Below are positions 1-9,945 of a stretch of 64,000 bases of DNA, piece by piece. The stretch is taken from positions 124,001 to 188,000 of the forward strand of contig CANMVD010000004.1 in NCBI GenBank assembly GCA_947501275.1. The letters are read 5' to 3'. The notes below the pieces were generated by a model. It was not told where the DNA came from and did no database searches. It saw only the letters and a program-made list of their open reading frames with translations. Origin of the DNA: an uncultured Tateyamaria sp. (GTDB taxonomy: Bacteria; Pseudomonadota; Alphaproteobacteria; Rhodobacterales; Rhodobacteraceae). Positions within the stretch are counted from its first letter, which is position 1. Every line of letters starts with the position of its first letter. Position numbers and translations under genes: made by a program.

Positions 1-100
1 AACTGCGCTCTCTCCTGTATTGGCAGCAGTGTTTGCGCGTGCAGGATTGCGCATTGGCGCGACGCTTGAAGGTACCAAGTACACGCGCATCATCCCCTAA
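1..100 (+). CDS. C-terminal fragment of an unidentified protein
   Basis: An open frame enters from the left edge and stops at TAA 98-100, giving 32 residues that end in KYTRIIP. No upstream part is available and I recognise no motif. Codon use looks like that of the neighbours. It converges on the PAS-domain gene, whose stop lies 14 bases further on. The reading is supported only by the open frame and the tight convergent packing. Confidence 0.4.
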   Translation, partial: TALSPVLAAVFARAGLRIGATLEGTKYTRIIP

Positions 101-114
101 AGGCGACCCCTTGG

Positions 115-1359
115 TCAGGCCGCATCGCTGGCCTGGCCAACCGACGGCAGCTTTTCGGCACTTTGCAAACCTTCGACACTGTCCGTGATCCCGCGCACGG
201 CGTTTTCAATACGTGCCATCATTTCGGAAAGCTGACGTTCGACGTTGTGCAACCGGTCAATGATTTCGTCCAGCCCCTCGGTGTCGCCTGTCGTTTTGGA
301 ACGTTCGATCTTGCACATCGTGCGCGTCATCTCGAGACCGAACACCATACGCCGCATATCCTTGCAAACGCGGTCGAAATATGCCGCGCGATTTGACACG
401 TCTTTCACCGCAAGCAGGGATTTGTCCATGTAGTAGTCGGCAAGCCGCGACAGCGACAGCAAATCGGTGGCCTTTTTCTCAGATCGCATTCCGGTATCAT
501 GGCGCAAACTGTCGGCTGCCTCCGCAATCAGGCTTGTGGTCGCTGTCAGAAATTTTGCGTCCCTGACAGGTGCCACACCGGTTGTTGCCGCTTTGACGAA
601 GTCCCGCAATGAAGTGGCAAAGTTGTCTGACATTGTCTGGTGATTGGCAGAAATCACACCGATCGGACCATCACGACCCTCCAGACGCATGGCTTGCAGG
701 CGCATGTTATACGGAATCTGATTGGTCGCCCGTATCAGTGTCTCAATCTTTTTGCCCTCTGCCTCGATTGTCTCGACAGCGCTTTGGATGTTTGACAGGG
801 CCTCCAGTCGACGCAGACGCGGGCGTTTGAGGATCTGGCCATGTGCCAGCGTTTCACGCTCTAATGCGTCAGCCATGAAGGCTGCATAATCTACAAACCC
901 TAGCGCACAGATCTCGTGCTCCAACGCGGCCACGCTCTCCTTGGGATTCAGATTTTCGCTCACTTCACGCTCTCGGATACGATCATAAGCTTTTTTTATG
1001 TCGTTCACCTGTGGCGATGTCGGCATTAGACGCACGGACACGAACCCATTCTCGAAGGGCATGATGACCGCAAATAGCGTATAGCTCCCTTCAGTCTTGG
1101 TTCGGTTCGTTACATAAGCGCCAACCGGGTTACCGGACTGAATGGTGTCCCAAATCAACTGAAACACAGCGCGCGGCATATTTGGGTGGCGTACGATCTT
1201 GTGAGGCGCACCAATCAATTCTGCCCATTCAAAACCTGAAATGCGTTTGAACACATCATTGGCAGAGACAATGACACCACGATCGTCAGTGCGCGAAAAC
1301 AGCACATCGCTGGCGTTGAGGGTGTCGATTTCGGGCGCATTGATGAGGGTGGTTGGCAT
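115..1359 (-). CDS. PAS-domain signalling protein (Aer-like PAS, degenerate helical C-terminus)
   Basis: 414 residues. Residues about 15-115 form a PAS domain of the Aer/chemoreceptor type, with FSRTDDRGVIVSAND and RHPNMPRAVFQLIWDTI as hallmarks. The remainder is helical and has no kinase, GGDEF or HTH domain. The segment around residues 220-260 faintly resembles a chemoreceptor hairpin but lacks its conserved glutamate-rich tip. No membrane segment is visible, so a cytoplasmic sensor is likely. I chose the ATG at 1359 because the PAS domain begins soon after; the open frame continues upstream to 1545 without family-like sequence. Ligand and partner are unknown. Confidence 0.75.
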   Translation of the reverse strand: MPTTLINAPEIDTLNASDVLFSRTDDRGVIVSANDVFKRISGFEWAELIGAPHKIVRHPNMPRAVFQLIWDTIQSGNPVGAYVTNRTKTEGSYTLFAVIMPFENGFVSVRLMPTSPQVNDIKKAYDRIREREVSENLNPKESVAALEHEICALGFVDYAAFMADALERETLAHGQILKRPRLRRLEALSNIQSAVETIEAEGKKIETLIRATNQIPYNMRLQAMRLEGRDGPIGVISANHQTMSDNFATSLRDFVKAATTGVAPVRDAKFLTATTSLIAEAADSLRHDTGMRSEKKATDLLSLSRLADYYMDKSLLAVKDVSNRAAYFDRVCKDMRRMVFGLEMTRTMCKIERSKTTGDTEGLDEIIDRLHNVERQLSEMMARIENAVRGITDSVEGLQSAEKLPSVGQASDAA

Positions 1360-1668
1360 GAGTTCCACATGGCAGTTGCTGAAGTCGCACTTTCGCAGGA
1401 CCACATTACCAAACCCTGAATTTTGACTGCAGAACAACCCTTTTGCGATCTGCAGAAAACTGGCACTCAAAGCCCCATTCCCTCTGGCTGGCGCAACGAA
1501 CCACCCGGTGCTGCATTGGTTCAAATGGACAAGTGTGGACCACAAGACCTGTCAGATTGCCCCAACTTTCACCCCACTTTTCGACGCCCGGCGACTTGCG
1601 CTCAACCAAGCCTCTGCCTAACAGTCTTGCTCCAAGGATACTCAGCAGGACAAGACGGGCGCGGGCAA
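1360..1668. other. 309-bp divergent intergenic region
   Basis: The region lies between the start of the PAS gene (leftward) and the start of the acylase gene (rightward), so it should hold both promoters. Both frames stay open into it, but the extensions look like non-coding translation, with no domain and no signal sequence. I see no clear dyad, repeat or terminator. Confidence 0.5.
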
Positions 1669-4134
1669 ATGGCACAGGTGTTTCAATGGCTGGTGCGGGC
1701 GACGGCAGCATTGATTGTGCTGGCGGTTTTGGCTGTTGGGCTTGTTTACTATCTCGCCTCGCGGTCCCTGCCCGACTACAACTCAATTGTCCGCGTGCCT
1801 GCGATTTCCGCCCCTGTTGAAATTGTCCGGGACAATGCGAACGTACCGCATATCTTCGGTGCAACAGACACGGACGTTTTTCAGGCGCTTGGATTTGCAC
1901 ATGCGCAAGACCGTTTGTGGCAAATGATGATGCTGCGGCGCACGGCGCAAGGGCGCCTGTCAGAGATTTTTGGCACAGCCACCGTGGATGTGGACAGTCA
2001 CCTGCGTCGTCTTGATCTTTACCGCTTGGCCGTTCAATCGGTGGAGGCTCAGGACCCGGCCACCACAGCCGCCCTGAATGCATACGCCGCCGGAGTGAAT
2101 GCGCGGCTTGATCAGATCAATGCCGAGGCGCTTGGGCGTGGGGCACCCGAACTGTTCCTGTTCAACTCTGCCCTGGCCCCGTGGCGGCCCGCCGACAGCA
2201 TTGCTGTGGCCAAATTGATGGGGCTTCAACTGTCTGGCCATATGCAAGAAGAGATCCTGCGCGCCCGCATGTCCCTGGCGTTGGATGATGCTGACCGTTT
2301 GGCCGATATCCTGCCGGACGTACCCGGCGAAGGGATCGCAAGCCTTCCCGAATACGCGATGCTAGTGCCTGGAACCTCGCCAAGTTATGCGGCAGTTGAT
2401 GCGTCCCAACACCCGCTGTCTCCCTTTGCACGGCGCGGATTTGCTGGGGCGTCAAATGCGTGGGCCGCTGCGGCCGCCAGGTCTGCCTCGGGTGGCACCT
2501 TGCTGGCCAATGACCCGCACTTGGGTTTCTCGGCCCCCTCTGTGTGGTACCTTGCCCGCTTGGAGCTGCAATCCGGTGGCGTCATCGGCGGCACCATTCC
2601 CGGCATCCCGGTGGTGCTGACAGGCAGATCTGACGTGTTGGGCTGGGGGCTGACATCAGCCTATGTCGACGATCAGGACGTCCTGATCGAAGAACTGAAC
2701 CCCGAAAACCCACTTCAATACCGCACGCCAACCGGTTGGAAAGACTTTGAAAGCCGGTCCTCCATCATTCAGATCGACGGGGCTGACCCGATCACCCTGA
2801 CCCTGCGCTGGACTGACAACGGCCCGGTCTTGCCGGGTAGTTTTCGCAATCTGGGTGCGATCACCCCGCCAGGACATGTCGCAGCACTTGCTTGGACCGT
2901 GCTCAGCCCGCGTGACACGTCTCTGAGCGCTGCGTTGGGCGTGATGAAGGCGCAGTCCGTCGCCGAGGCAATCACCGCCTCCGAGACCTACATTGCCCCC
3001 GCCCAGAACCTGACGTTGGTGGATCGCGCGACGATCGCGATGAAGACCATAGGCGCCATCCCGCTGCGAGACATCAATCACCAAAGTCAGGGTCGTATGC
3101 CCGCGCTTGGCTGGCGTTCTGAGAACCGCTGGCAGGGGCGCATGGCCTATAGTGCCAATCCTGGATTTGTTGCGCCTGTCGGAGGCATTCTCGGGAACAC
3201 CAACAACAAGACGGTTGATCGTCCTTTTCCCAATCATGTCAGCTTTCACTGGGGCGACACGCAGCGGGTGCAACGCTGGCAGCGCCTGATGCAGGCGCGC
3301 GAAGTGCACACACGCGACAGCTTTATCGAGGCGCAGCTTGATATTGTGTCATTCACGGCGCGCTCTTTGTTGCCGCTGATCGGGGCCGAGTTGTGGTTCA
3401 CCGGCGCAGCGGCGGCCCCCGGCACATCCGAGCGGCAGCGCCAACGTGCCCTGTCCCTGCTCGCCGAATGGAACGGCGCGATGAACGAACATTGGCCGGA
3501 ACCGCTGATCTATGCAGCATGGCTGCGTGCGCTACAGGATCGGCTGGTCCGCGACGAATTGGGGCCTATGGCCAACACCCTGTCCCATGTAGAGCCCCTG
3601 TTTATTGAGCGGGTGTTCCGCGATGTGGATGGGGCCAGCATCTGGTGCGACGTGCGCCAATCCGCGCCCTTGGAAACTTGCGCCGACATGGCTCGCCTTG
3701 CCCTTGATGATGCACTGATCTGGATCAACGAAACCTACGGCGGGCAGCTTGAATCCCTCCGCTGGGGGGATGCACACCAAGCCACACATGATCACGCCGT
3801 CCTCGGGGATGTCCCGTTGCTGCGGTATTTCGTGAACATCCGACAATCGACACCGGGGGGCGACAACACGCTGCTGCGCGGCCTCACCAAGGCGCAAGGG
3901 CCAGACCCTTTCGAAAATGTGCACGGTGCGGGCTATCGCGGTGTTTACGACTTTGCCGATCCGAATTCGTCTGTTTTTGTGATCTCGACCGGGCAGTCAG
4001 GGCACTTCCTATCACGACACTACGACGATCTGGCCCAGTTGTGGCGCCGGGGCGAATACATTCCAATGTCACTGGACGAAGGTCTGGCCCGCGCGGCCGC
4101 AGTGGGTGTGACCCGGCTGGAACCGCTTCAGTGA
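1669..4134 (+). CDS. penicillin acylase family (Ntn-hydrolase) protein
   Basis: 821 residues, the usual size of an unprocessed penicillin or acyl-homoserine-lactone acylase. After a short N-terminus, residues about 8-30 form a hydrophobic anchor or uncleaved signal, so the enzyme should sit in the periplasm. The alpha-chain motif [20 protein letters not shown] is followed by the autocatalytic site GASNAW, whose Ser262 should become the beta-chain N-terminal nucleophile. [14 protein letters not shown] and GNTNNK are also family motifs. The ATG at 1669 is chosen because it directly precedes the hydrophobic segment. The family hydrolyses amides such as beta-lactams or N-acyl-homoserine lactones; the substrate cannot be told from sequence. 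The stop overlaps the next start. Confidence 0.9.
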   Translation: MAQVFQWLVRATAALIVLAVLAVGLVYYLASRSLPDYNSIVRVPAISAPVEIVRDNANVPHIFGATDTDVFQALGFAHAQDRLWQMMMLRRTAQGRLSEIFGTATVDVDSHLRRLDLYRLAVQSVEAQDPATTAALNAYAAGVNARLDQINAEALGRGAPELFLFNSALAPWRPADSIAVAKLMGLQLSGHMQEEILRARMSLALDDADRLADILPDVPGEGIASLPEYAMLVPGTSPSYAAVDASQHPLSPFARRGFAGASNAWAAAAARSASGGTLLANDPHLGFSAPSVWYLARLELQSGGVIGGTIPGIPVVLTGRSDVLGWGLTSAYVDDQDVLIEELNPENPLQYRTPTGWKDFESRSSIIQIDGADPITLTLRWTDNGPVLPGSFRNLGAITPPGHVAALAWTVLSPRDTSLSAALGVMKAQSVAEAITASETYIAPAQNLTLVDRATIAMKTIGAIPLRDINHQSQGRMPALGWRSENRWQGRMAYSANPGFVAPVGGILGNTNNKTVDRPFPNHVSFHWGDTQRVQRWQRLMQAREVHTRDSFIEAQLDIVSFTARSLLPLIGAELWFTGAAAAPGTSERQRQRALSLLAEWNGAMNEHWPEPLIYAAWLRALQDRLVRDELGPMANTLSHVEPLFIERVFRDVDGASIWCDVRQSAPLETCADMARLALDDALIWINETYGGQLESLRWGDAHQATHDHAVLGDVPLLRYFVNIRQSTPGGDNTLLRGLTKAQGPDPFENVHGAGYRGVYDFADPNSSVFVISTGQSGHFLSRHYDDLAQLWRRGEYIPMSLDEGLARAAAVGVTRLEPLQ

Positions 4135-4676
4135 CGACAATCCTGTTCAACAAACCCTTTGGGGTGTTGTCTCAGTTTACGGACAAGGGAACACAAGGGT
4201 CACCGCGCCCGACCCTTTCGGCGTATATCGACGTACCAGGTGTCTATCCTGCGGGCCGCCTCGATCGCGACAGCGAAGGATTGATGGTGCTCACCAGCGA
4301 CGGTGCATTGCAAGCCAAGATCGCCCACCCCAAGTACAAGGCTCCCAAGACGTATTGGGTACAGGTCGAGGGTCAAGTGACGCCCGAGGCGATCAGCGCG
4401 CTGGCACGTGGCGTCACTTTGAAAGACGGGCCTACGCGCCCCGCCAAGGCCCGCGCGATGCCAGAGCCCGACGCGTTGTGGACCCGCGAACCCCCCATAC
4501 GTGCTCGCAAATCTGTCCCCGACAGCTGGCTCGCCCTGACACTCACCGAGGGGCGCAACCGCCAAGTGCGCAGGATGACGGCACATGTCGGGTTTCCAAC
4601 GTTGCGGCTGATACGCGCGCAGATCGGTGATTGGCGACTGGATGGGTTGGAACCAGGTCAGTGGCGGCACGTCTAG
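4131..4676 (+). CDS. rluE: pseudouridine synthase, RluE type
   Basis: 181 residues, the length of RluE-type enzymes that isomerise a uridine in 23S rRNA. The family signature [17 protein letters not shown] carries the catalytic Asp, and GRNRQVRRM is the C-terminal RNA-binding motif. The GTG start at 4131 overlaps the acylase TGA by four bases and gives [13 protein letters not shown], matching the usual RluE beginning. No S4 domain is present, as expected for RluE. The overlap implies translational coupling to the acylase gene, with which it shares no obvious function. RluE versus another RsuA-family member is a judgement from the N-terminus. Confidence 0.88.
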   Translation: MTTILFNKPFGVLSQFTDKGTQGSPRPTLSAYIDVPGVYPAGRLDRDSEGLMVLTSDGALQAKIAHPKYKAPKTYWVQVEGQVTPEAISALARGVTLKDGPTRPAKARAMPEPDALWTREPPIRARKSVPDSWLALTLTEGRNRQVRRMTAHVGFPTLRLIRAQIGDWRLDGLEPGQWRHV

Positions 4677-4749
4677 CCATTGCCAGACGCAACAAACCGT
4701 CTTTATCCAGCAACCTGAAACCTAAGGCGCGCAATACATCCAGCCTGCC

Positions 4750-6021
4750 TCAAAGGCCGTCAAAGCGCGCTTTCTGGATGGCGCTCCATCGGACGTCGAA
4801 CTCGAATCCGTCTTCGCCCTGGCGTTCGTCTTGCACAACGTCCTGTTCAAACAACCACGCGCGTTTGCGCCCCTCAGCGTAAGGCAGGGTCAGCGTTTCC
4901 TCAACAACCGCGCCCTGCAGCGTCTGGGCCACCTGCGCCAGCAACTCCGGCACCCCTTCGCCAGTGATCGCTGACATCGCAAACACGTTGTCATCGCGCG
5001 CGGCGCGGGCGCGCACGGCTTCTCCTGCATCGCCCTCGAGCAGGTCCAGTTTGTTCCACACCTCAAACAATGGGCGTTCGGTATCAACACCTAGGTCCGC
5101 CATGATGGTGACGACATCCTGTGCTTGCGCCTCGGTCTCAGGATGCGAAATGTCACGCACATGCAGGATCACGTCCGCGGCCAGCACCTCTTCGAGGGTG
5201 GCGCGAAAGGACGCGACAAGTTCGGTGGGCAAATCCGAGATAAAGCCCACCGTGTCGGACAGGATGACCTCGGGGCCGTCTTCCAGTTCCACCCGGCGCA
5301 TCGTGGGATCAAGTGTGGCAAAAAGCATATCCTTGGCCATCACATCCGCACCGGTAAGGCGGTTGAACAGCGTCGATTTTCCGGCGTTGGTATATCCCAC
5401 TAACGCAACAATCGGGTAAGGCACTTTGGCGCGCGCCGCGCGGTGCAGCGATCGCGTTTTGACAACCTTGTCGAGTTGGCGGCGCAAGCGCACCAATTGC
5501 GTGTCAATGGCACGGCGGTCCGCCTCGATCTGGGTTTCCCCCGGACCACCCACAAATCCCAAGCCACCGCGCTGCCGTTCCAAGTGTGTCCACGCACGCA
5601 CAAGGCGGGTCCGCTGATAGCTCAGCGCCGCCATTTCCACTTGCAACACACCTTCGCGGGTGGCGGCACGATCACTGAAAATCTCGAGGATCAAGCCGGT
5701 ACGATCAAGCAATTTGACCTTCCACGCCTTTTCCAAGTTGCGCTGCTGAACGGGGGTAACCGGGCCATCGACCAGCACCAATTCCACCTCGGCCGCCTTC
5801 AATTGGTCTGCAAGTTCATCAATCTTGCCGGACCCGAACAACAAGCCGGCCCGCACCTTGGGCAGCGGCACTATCGTTTCGCCGACAACCTGCAATTCCG
5901 GCAAGGCATGAGCCAAAGACACGGCTTCGGCCAGCGCGAATTTCGCTTCGCGCCGGTCAGGATCGGATTTGATATCGGGATGGAGCACCCATGCGCGGGT
6001 ATACTCCGGCTCATCACCCAT
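4750..6021 (-). CDS. hflX: GTPase HflX
   Basis: 423 residues. The N-terminal HflX domain (about 15-190) ends in the glycine-rich linker GGLGFVGGPGETQIEADRR. The G domain follows with G1 GYTNAGKST, G2 in FATLDPT, G3 DTVGFI and G4 NKLD. HflX binds the 50S subunit and splits stalled or heat-damaged ribosomes. The ATG at 6021 overlaps the hfq TGA by one base, so the two are translated from one message, as in many proteobacteria. The gene converges on rluE, 73 bp away. The start is firm because of the hfq junction. Confidence 0.97.
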   Translation of the reverse strand: MGDEPEYTRAWVLHPDIKSDPDRREAKFALAEAVSLAHALPELQVVGETIVPLPKVRAGLLFGSGKIDELADQLKAAEVELVLVDGPVTPVQQRNLEKAWKVKLLDRTGLILEIFSDRAATREGVLQVEMAALSYQRTRLVRAWTHLERQRGGLGFVGGPGETQIEADRRAIDTQLVRLRRQLDKVVKTRSLHRAARAKVPYPIVALVGYTNAGKSTLFNRLTGADVMAKDMLFATLDPTMRRVELEDGPEVILSDTVGFISDLPTELVASFRATLEEVLAADVILHVRDISHPETEAQAQDVVTIMADLGVDTERPLFEVWNKLDLLEGDAGEAVRARAARDDNVFAMSAITGEGVPELLAQVAQTLQGAVVEETLTLPYAEGRKRAWLFEQDVVQDERQGEDGFEFDVRWSAIQKARFDGL

Positions 6022-6260
6022 CAGGACGCGTCTTCGCCCTCGTACAAGCTGATTGGCTGGCTCGGCATGATGGTCGAGATCGCGTGTTTGTACACAAGTT
6101 GGCTTTGACCATCCCGGCGCAACAACACGCAAAAGTTGTCAAACCACGTGATAACACCTTGCAATTTAACGCCATTAATCAAAAAAATTGTCACGGGCAC
6201 TTTGGTTTTGCGCACGTGGTTCAGGAATGCGTCCTGCAAATTCTGTCTGTCCGATGCCAT
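6021..6260 (-). CDS. hfq: RNA chaperone Hfq
   Basis: 79 residues, the typical short alphaproteobacterial Hfq. The Sm1 motif begins at [15 protein letters not shown] and continues to FDNFCVLL; the Sm2 motif YKHAISTI is present. Hfq forms a hexameric ring that pairs small RNAs with mRNAs. It is the first gene of the hfq-hflX pair; a 129-bp gap separates it from trkH upstream and probably holds its promoter. The C-terminal tail is short, as expected in this class. Confidence 0.98.
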
Positions 6261-6389
6261 ATCGGGCTATCCCTTTGTTCTTGCGTTGGCCTGCGGATCA
6301 GACCGTCCCTCACGCCGGAGTATGTCGTGGCGTTAAGCAAGATTCCAGCCCAAAAATCAGTCCGTTACGGACCTACTGCAAAGCGCCGC

Positions 6390-7937
6390 CTACCGGCGCC
6401 ACAGATCCGGCGTGAAAAGGGCGATGATTGCCAGTGTCTCAAGCCGTCCCAGCACCATTGCAAGCCCAAATATTCCCTTGGCCGCGCCACTCATTTCGAT
6501 AAGGCGCACGGGTTCGTCACCCGCGACCTGCAAGAGCGGCCCGGTCGTGGCCAAGCCTGCAACGGACATGATGAGCGCAGTATCGAACCCGACACCGGCG
6601 GCGGCCAACCCGATTGTGATCAAAGCCAGCGACAGCGCAAAGAGCATGAAAAAAATCCACGCAATAAATGCCCCGTCTTTTTGCAGCCGCCGTCCCATGC
6701 CCCCCGCTCCGGACACAGAGGAGGGATGCACCAGCCGCTCCATCTCGCGCAGCCCGTTTTGATAGAGCGCATAGACGCGCAGCAGTTTCACGCCACCCGC
6801 AGTCGTCGCGACACCTCCCCCGATCAGGGCAAGACCCATCAACAGCAACCCCGGCGTCCGCAGCCCCGACCACGCCTGTGCATCGCTCCAGAAATCGGAG
6901 GCAAAGCCGGTGGTCGTCAGGAATGACAGCACGGTAAAAGCACTGCCCCAAAGGGCGCGCAAAGCCGCCATCAGATTCTCTTCGGCATCCACGTCGATCG
7001 CACCGACAAAGTGGCGCAAAAACAGGAAGGCCGGCACCGCCAAGACCAAGGCCATGCCAATCCGAAATTCAGGATCACGCATCAAGCCGCCATAGTCCGA
7101 TGTCACGGTATCGGTCGAAAAAGTCAGCCGAGACAATGCGAACAGCATGAACAGCAGCATCACGATTTCGCCGGTGAATCCAGAATTCGAGGCCCCAAGG
7201 CCGCCGACGGGTGAAATCCCTGAGGTTGCCATGATCGACATCGCGTGGCTGACAGCAACCAATGGCATGTCGCCCGAAACCGTCAACAAGACCCAAAGCA
7301 ACACCGTCAGACCTGTGTAGATGGGAACCAGCACGCCGCTGACCTTGGCAATACGCACGCGCACTTCGGGGGCCGTCATGCCGACATCCACCGTAGAGCG
7401 CCGCCCCGGTTCAGCCCGCGCTGTAACTTCGAAGCCGCCAAGGTTCAGCGGCGCCAAAATTGCCGACGCCGCAATCCACATCAGCAGCCCCCCCATCCAG
7501 CCAACCTGAGCACGCCACAGATGCAGCGGCCTGTTCAACCGCGCGGGGTCGTCAAACATGGTGGCGCCAGTTGTCGTGATGGCGCTGACCATCTCGATAT
7601 AAGCATTCAGATAGGTTGTGGTACGCAGGCCTTCGTAAAATGGCACCGCGAGGATCAGGGGCAGGAACACAAAGGCGCTGAAGAGCGACATCAATGGCCC
7701 CAGAGTGCCGTGCCGTGGATCCCGCCCGGCATGGGCAAGCCCGATGAGGCCAAATATGATCAACCCCAGCAAACCACTGTACAAAAAAGCCCGCGCAGTC
7801 ACGAGTTCCCGAACCAGCCCGGCATAAACCGCCGGCACTAGCATCGCCGCGGACGCGATGCCACACATCAGCAGGAACAGCGGCAAACGCCCCAACACCT
7901 GCCCAAGGTTTTGCCGTGGCTGACTTCGCGCACCCAT
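6390..7937 (-). CDS. trkH: Trk potassium uptake channel TrkH
   Basis: 515 residues with many hydrophobic helices and the repeated pore-loop signatures of TrkH/KtrB: ITTTGATMFDD, SIMATSGISPVGG, LSFLTTTGFASD and SVAGLATTGPL. It is the membrane pore for K+ uptake, gated by TrkA. The ATG at 7937 lies 31 bp after the trkA stop, so both should be one operon. The next gene downstream is hfq, in the order trkA-trkH-hfq-hflX. All four pore loops are intact. Confidence 0.96.
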   Translation of the reverse strand: MGARSQPRQNLGQVLGRLPLFLLMCGIASAAMLVPAVYAGLVRELVTARAFLYSGLLGLIIFGLIGLAHAGRDPRHGTLGPLMSLFSAFVFLPLILAVPFYEGLRTTTYLNAYIEMVSAITTTGATMFDDPARLNRPLHLWRAQVGWMGGLLMWIAASAILAPLNLGGFEVTARAEPGRRSTVDVGMTAPEVRVRIAKVSGVLVPIYTGLTVLLWVLLTVSGDMPLVAVSHAMSIMATSGISPVGGLGASNSGFTGEIVMLLFMLFALSRLTFSTDTVTSDYGGLMRDPEFRIGMALVLAVPAFLFLRHFVGAIDVDAEENLMAALRALWGSAFTVLSFLTTTGFASDFWSDAQAWSGLRTPGLLLMGLALIGGGVATTAGGVKLLRVYALYQNGLREMERLVHPSSVSGAGGMGRRLQKDGAFIAWIFFMLFALSLALITIGLAAAGVGFDTALIMSVAGLATTGPLLQVAGDEPVRLIEMSGAAKGIFGLAMVLGRLETLAIIALFTPDLWRR

Positions 7938-7968
7938 CAGTCAGACACCCCTGTCCACTTTGCACGCA

Positions 7969-9345
7969 TCAGAAGAAGTCGATGGACACCTGCATCAGGC
8001 GCTCCACCTCCGGGACGTCTTTGGCCAAGGCAAAGATGGCAATCACATCTCCCTCATCAATGCGGGTCTTGCCAACAGGGCGGATCACCTCGCTGCCTTT
8101 GCGGACTGATCCGACAAGCACACCTTCGGGAAAATCGATTTCATTGACCATCTTGCCAGCCATGGGCGATGTCGACAGCACTTCGGCCTCGATCACTTCG
8201 GCGTCCGCATCCCCGATGGAGTACACAGACCGGACGCGCCCGTGCCGGATATGGCGCAGGATAGACGAGACCGTCGTGGCACGCGGGTTGATGTAGGCGT
8301 CAATGCCCAACGGGCCCATCATCGGCACCAGAGTCGGGTCATTGATCAGCGCAATGGCATAAGGACAGCCTTCGGATTTGGCGCGTACGGCAGCCAGCAT
8401 GTTGGTTTTGTCGTCATCCGTAACAGCCAGCATCGCGTCCGCACGGGCCACTCCGGCCTCGGCCAGCAGTGCAACATCCAACCCGTCACCATGCAGCACA
8501 ATTGTGCGTTCCAGCGCCTCGGCAGCCAACTCCGCGCAGGTCCGGTTGCGCTCAATCACCTTGGCCCGGATGCGCGTTGTGCGTTTTTCCAATGCGCGCG
8601 CCACGGCCAGCCCGACATTGCCGCCGCCCACCAGTACCACGCGCTCTTGCTTGCGCATCGTCTTGCCAAAGACTTCCATAGTGCGCGGCACGTCATCGAC
8701 ATGGGCAAAGACATACGCCTCGTCGCCAGCAAAAAGCTGATCCCCGGCCTCGGGGGCAAACAACATGCCGTCACGCCGAATTCCGACAACCACAACGCGC
8801 AAGGTCGAAAACAGGTCCGTAAGTTGGCGCAAAGGCGTGTTGAGAACCGGACAGTCCTCGTCCAGCGCGATGCCCAACAGTTGCGCCTGTCCGTCAATGA
8901 ACAGTTCCGTGTCAAAAGCCGATGGCGCACTGAGACGTTGCAATGCAGCCGCCGCGACTTCACGCTCGGGGCTGATCACAACATCAATGGGCATGTGATC
9001 GCGACGATAAAGGTCGGAATAGATCGCCGTCAGGTAGGACTGGCTGCGCAGACGCGCAATCTTGCGGTTGATGCCAAAGACCGAATGGGCCACCTGACAG
9101 GTAACCATGTTGACCTCGTCGGAATGGGTGGCCGCGATGATCATGTCCGCATCGCGTGCCCCGGCGCGATCCAGAACATCGGGATAACTGGCAAAGCCCG
9201 CAACGCCCTGAACGTCAAGCGTATCGGTTGCACGACGCACCAAATCGGGATCACTATCCACCACGGTGACGTCGTTGCGTTCGCCCGACAGGTGGCGCGC
9301 GATTTGCCACCCGACCTGGCCTGCTCCGCAAATAATGACTTTCAT
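7969..9345 (-). CDS. trkA: Trk potassium channel regulator TrkA
   Basis: 458 residues built from two RCK modules. The first Rossmann motif is at the N-terminus (IICGAGQVGWQIAR) and the second near residue 230 (VLVGGGNVGLAVAR); each is followed by a TrkA_C domain. TrkA is the cytosolic NAD(H)-binding gate of TrkH. The ATG at 9345 was preferred over an upstream in-frame codon because it directly precedes the nucleotide-binding strand MKVIICGAG. trkH follows 31 bp downstream. The upstream gap carries a 16-bp perfect palindrome shared with the divergent lipoprotein gene. Confidence 0.96.
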   Translation of the reverse strand: MKVIICGAGQVGWQIARHLSGERNDVTVVDSDPDLVRRATDTLDVQGVAGFASYPDVLDRAGARDADMIIAATHSDEVNMVTCQVAHSVFGINRKIARLRSQSYLTAIYSDLYRRDHMPIDVVISPEREVAAAALQRLSAPSAFDTELFIDGQAQLLGIALDEDCPVLNTPLRQLTDLFSTLRVVVVGIRRDGMLFAPEAGDQLFAGDEAYVFAHVDDVPRTMEVFGKTMRKQERVVLVGGGNVGLAVARALEKRTTRIRAKVIERNRTCAELAAEALERTIVLHGDGLDVALLAEAGVARADAMLAVTDDDKTNMLAAVRAKSEGCPYAIALINDPTLVPMMGPLGIDAYINPRATTVSSILRHIRHGRVRSVYSIGDADAEVIEAEVLSTSPMAGKMVNEIDFPEGVLVGSVRKGSEVIRPVGKTRIDEGDVIAIFALAKDVPEVERLMQVSIDFF

Positions 9346-9420
9346 GCCTGTCCCCGGACGCACAATCTCAGCGCCCTTGCATGACAGAGCGCGTGCATCC
9401 GGTCAATGTTTGCGCTGAAC

Positions 9421-9436
9421 TTGCACACGTGTGCAA
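9421..9436. promoter_or_regulatory. perfect 16-bp palindrome (putative operator)
   Basis: TTGCACACGTGTGCAA reads the same on both strands. It lies 76 bp upstream of trkA and 43 bp upstream of the lipoprotein ATG, in the divergent gap. A related half-site, TTGCACAT followed by GCGTGTGA, recurs at 9473-9488 over the lipoprotein start. The regulator is unknown; the symmetry suggests a dimeric binding protein. Confidence 0.5.
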
Positions 9437-9478
9437 ATGGGAATTGTTTTCGCGCCCGTGATGGCGCAATATTTGCAC

Positions 9479-9943
9479 ATGCGTGTGATTGTGCCTTTGA
9501 TTTGTGTTTCGCTTATGGCCGGGTGTCTGCCTGTGCGCACCTTTTATGCCGAAGGGGCGAGTTTTGCCGCGTTGGAGCGCGATAACACACGCTGCGACGT
9601 GGCGGCCCTGCGGGATGCACCTGTGGCGACGCAAGTGCGGCAGGCCCCGCCCCGCTTTGTGCGTCGCCGCAGTTGCAACGCAGCCGGTCATTGCAAGTAT
9701 CACGGCGGATACTGGGTGCCTGGCGACATCTATACCGTGGATGTGAACGCAGATCTGCGCATGCGCATCAAAAACCAATGCATGGCGGATCGCGGCTATC
9801 GCCCTGTTGAGATACCTGCCTGCCCCTCCGGCATTGCCAAGGCGGCCCCCGCCGGGCCGTCCTCCACCCTGCCCCGCCTGTCTGAAAACAGCTGTGCCAT
9901 ACGCACAGAAGGCGGCGGCTTTCGGATCGTAAATCAAGGATAA
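9479..9943 (+). CDS. small lipoprotein, function unknown
   Basis: 154 residues. The N-terminus MRVIVPLICVSLMAGC is a lipoprotein signal with lipobox LMAGC and lipidated Cys16. The mature part contains RRSCNAAGHCKYHGGYW and several more Cys residues, so disulphides in the periplasm are likely. I recognise no enzyme family. The ATG at 9479 was chosen because it starts the lipoprotein signal; ATG at 9461 and 9431 are in frame but would bury it. The gene ends two bases before the NTF2-like gene, so the two form an operon. Both stand in a cluster that is otherwise on the other strand. Confidence 0.7.
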   Translation: MRVIVPLICVSLMAGCLPVRTFYAEGASFAALERDNTRCDVAALRDAPVATQVRQAPPRFVRRRSCNAAGHCKYHGGYWVPGDIYTVDVNADLRMRIKNQCMADRGYRPVEIPACPSGIAKAAPAGPSSTLPRLSENSCAIRTEGGGFRIVNQG

Positions 9944-9945
9944 AC

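Noticed and set aside
1423-1668. N-terminal extension of the acylase by 82 codons
   Set aside because: The extension has no domain and would bury the hydrophobic anchor; ATG 1669 lies directly before it.
8242-9384. long plus-strand frame of about 380 codons opposite trkA
   Set aside because: It is a high-GC antisense shadow of a firmly identified gene and shows no domain. The same applies to the frames opposite ntrY, ntrB, recG and hflX.
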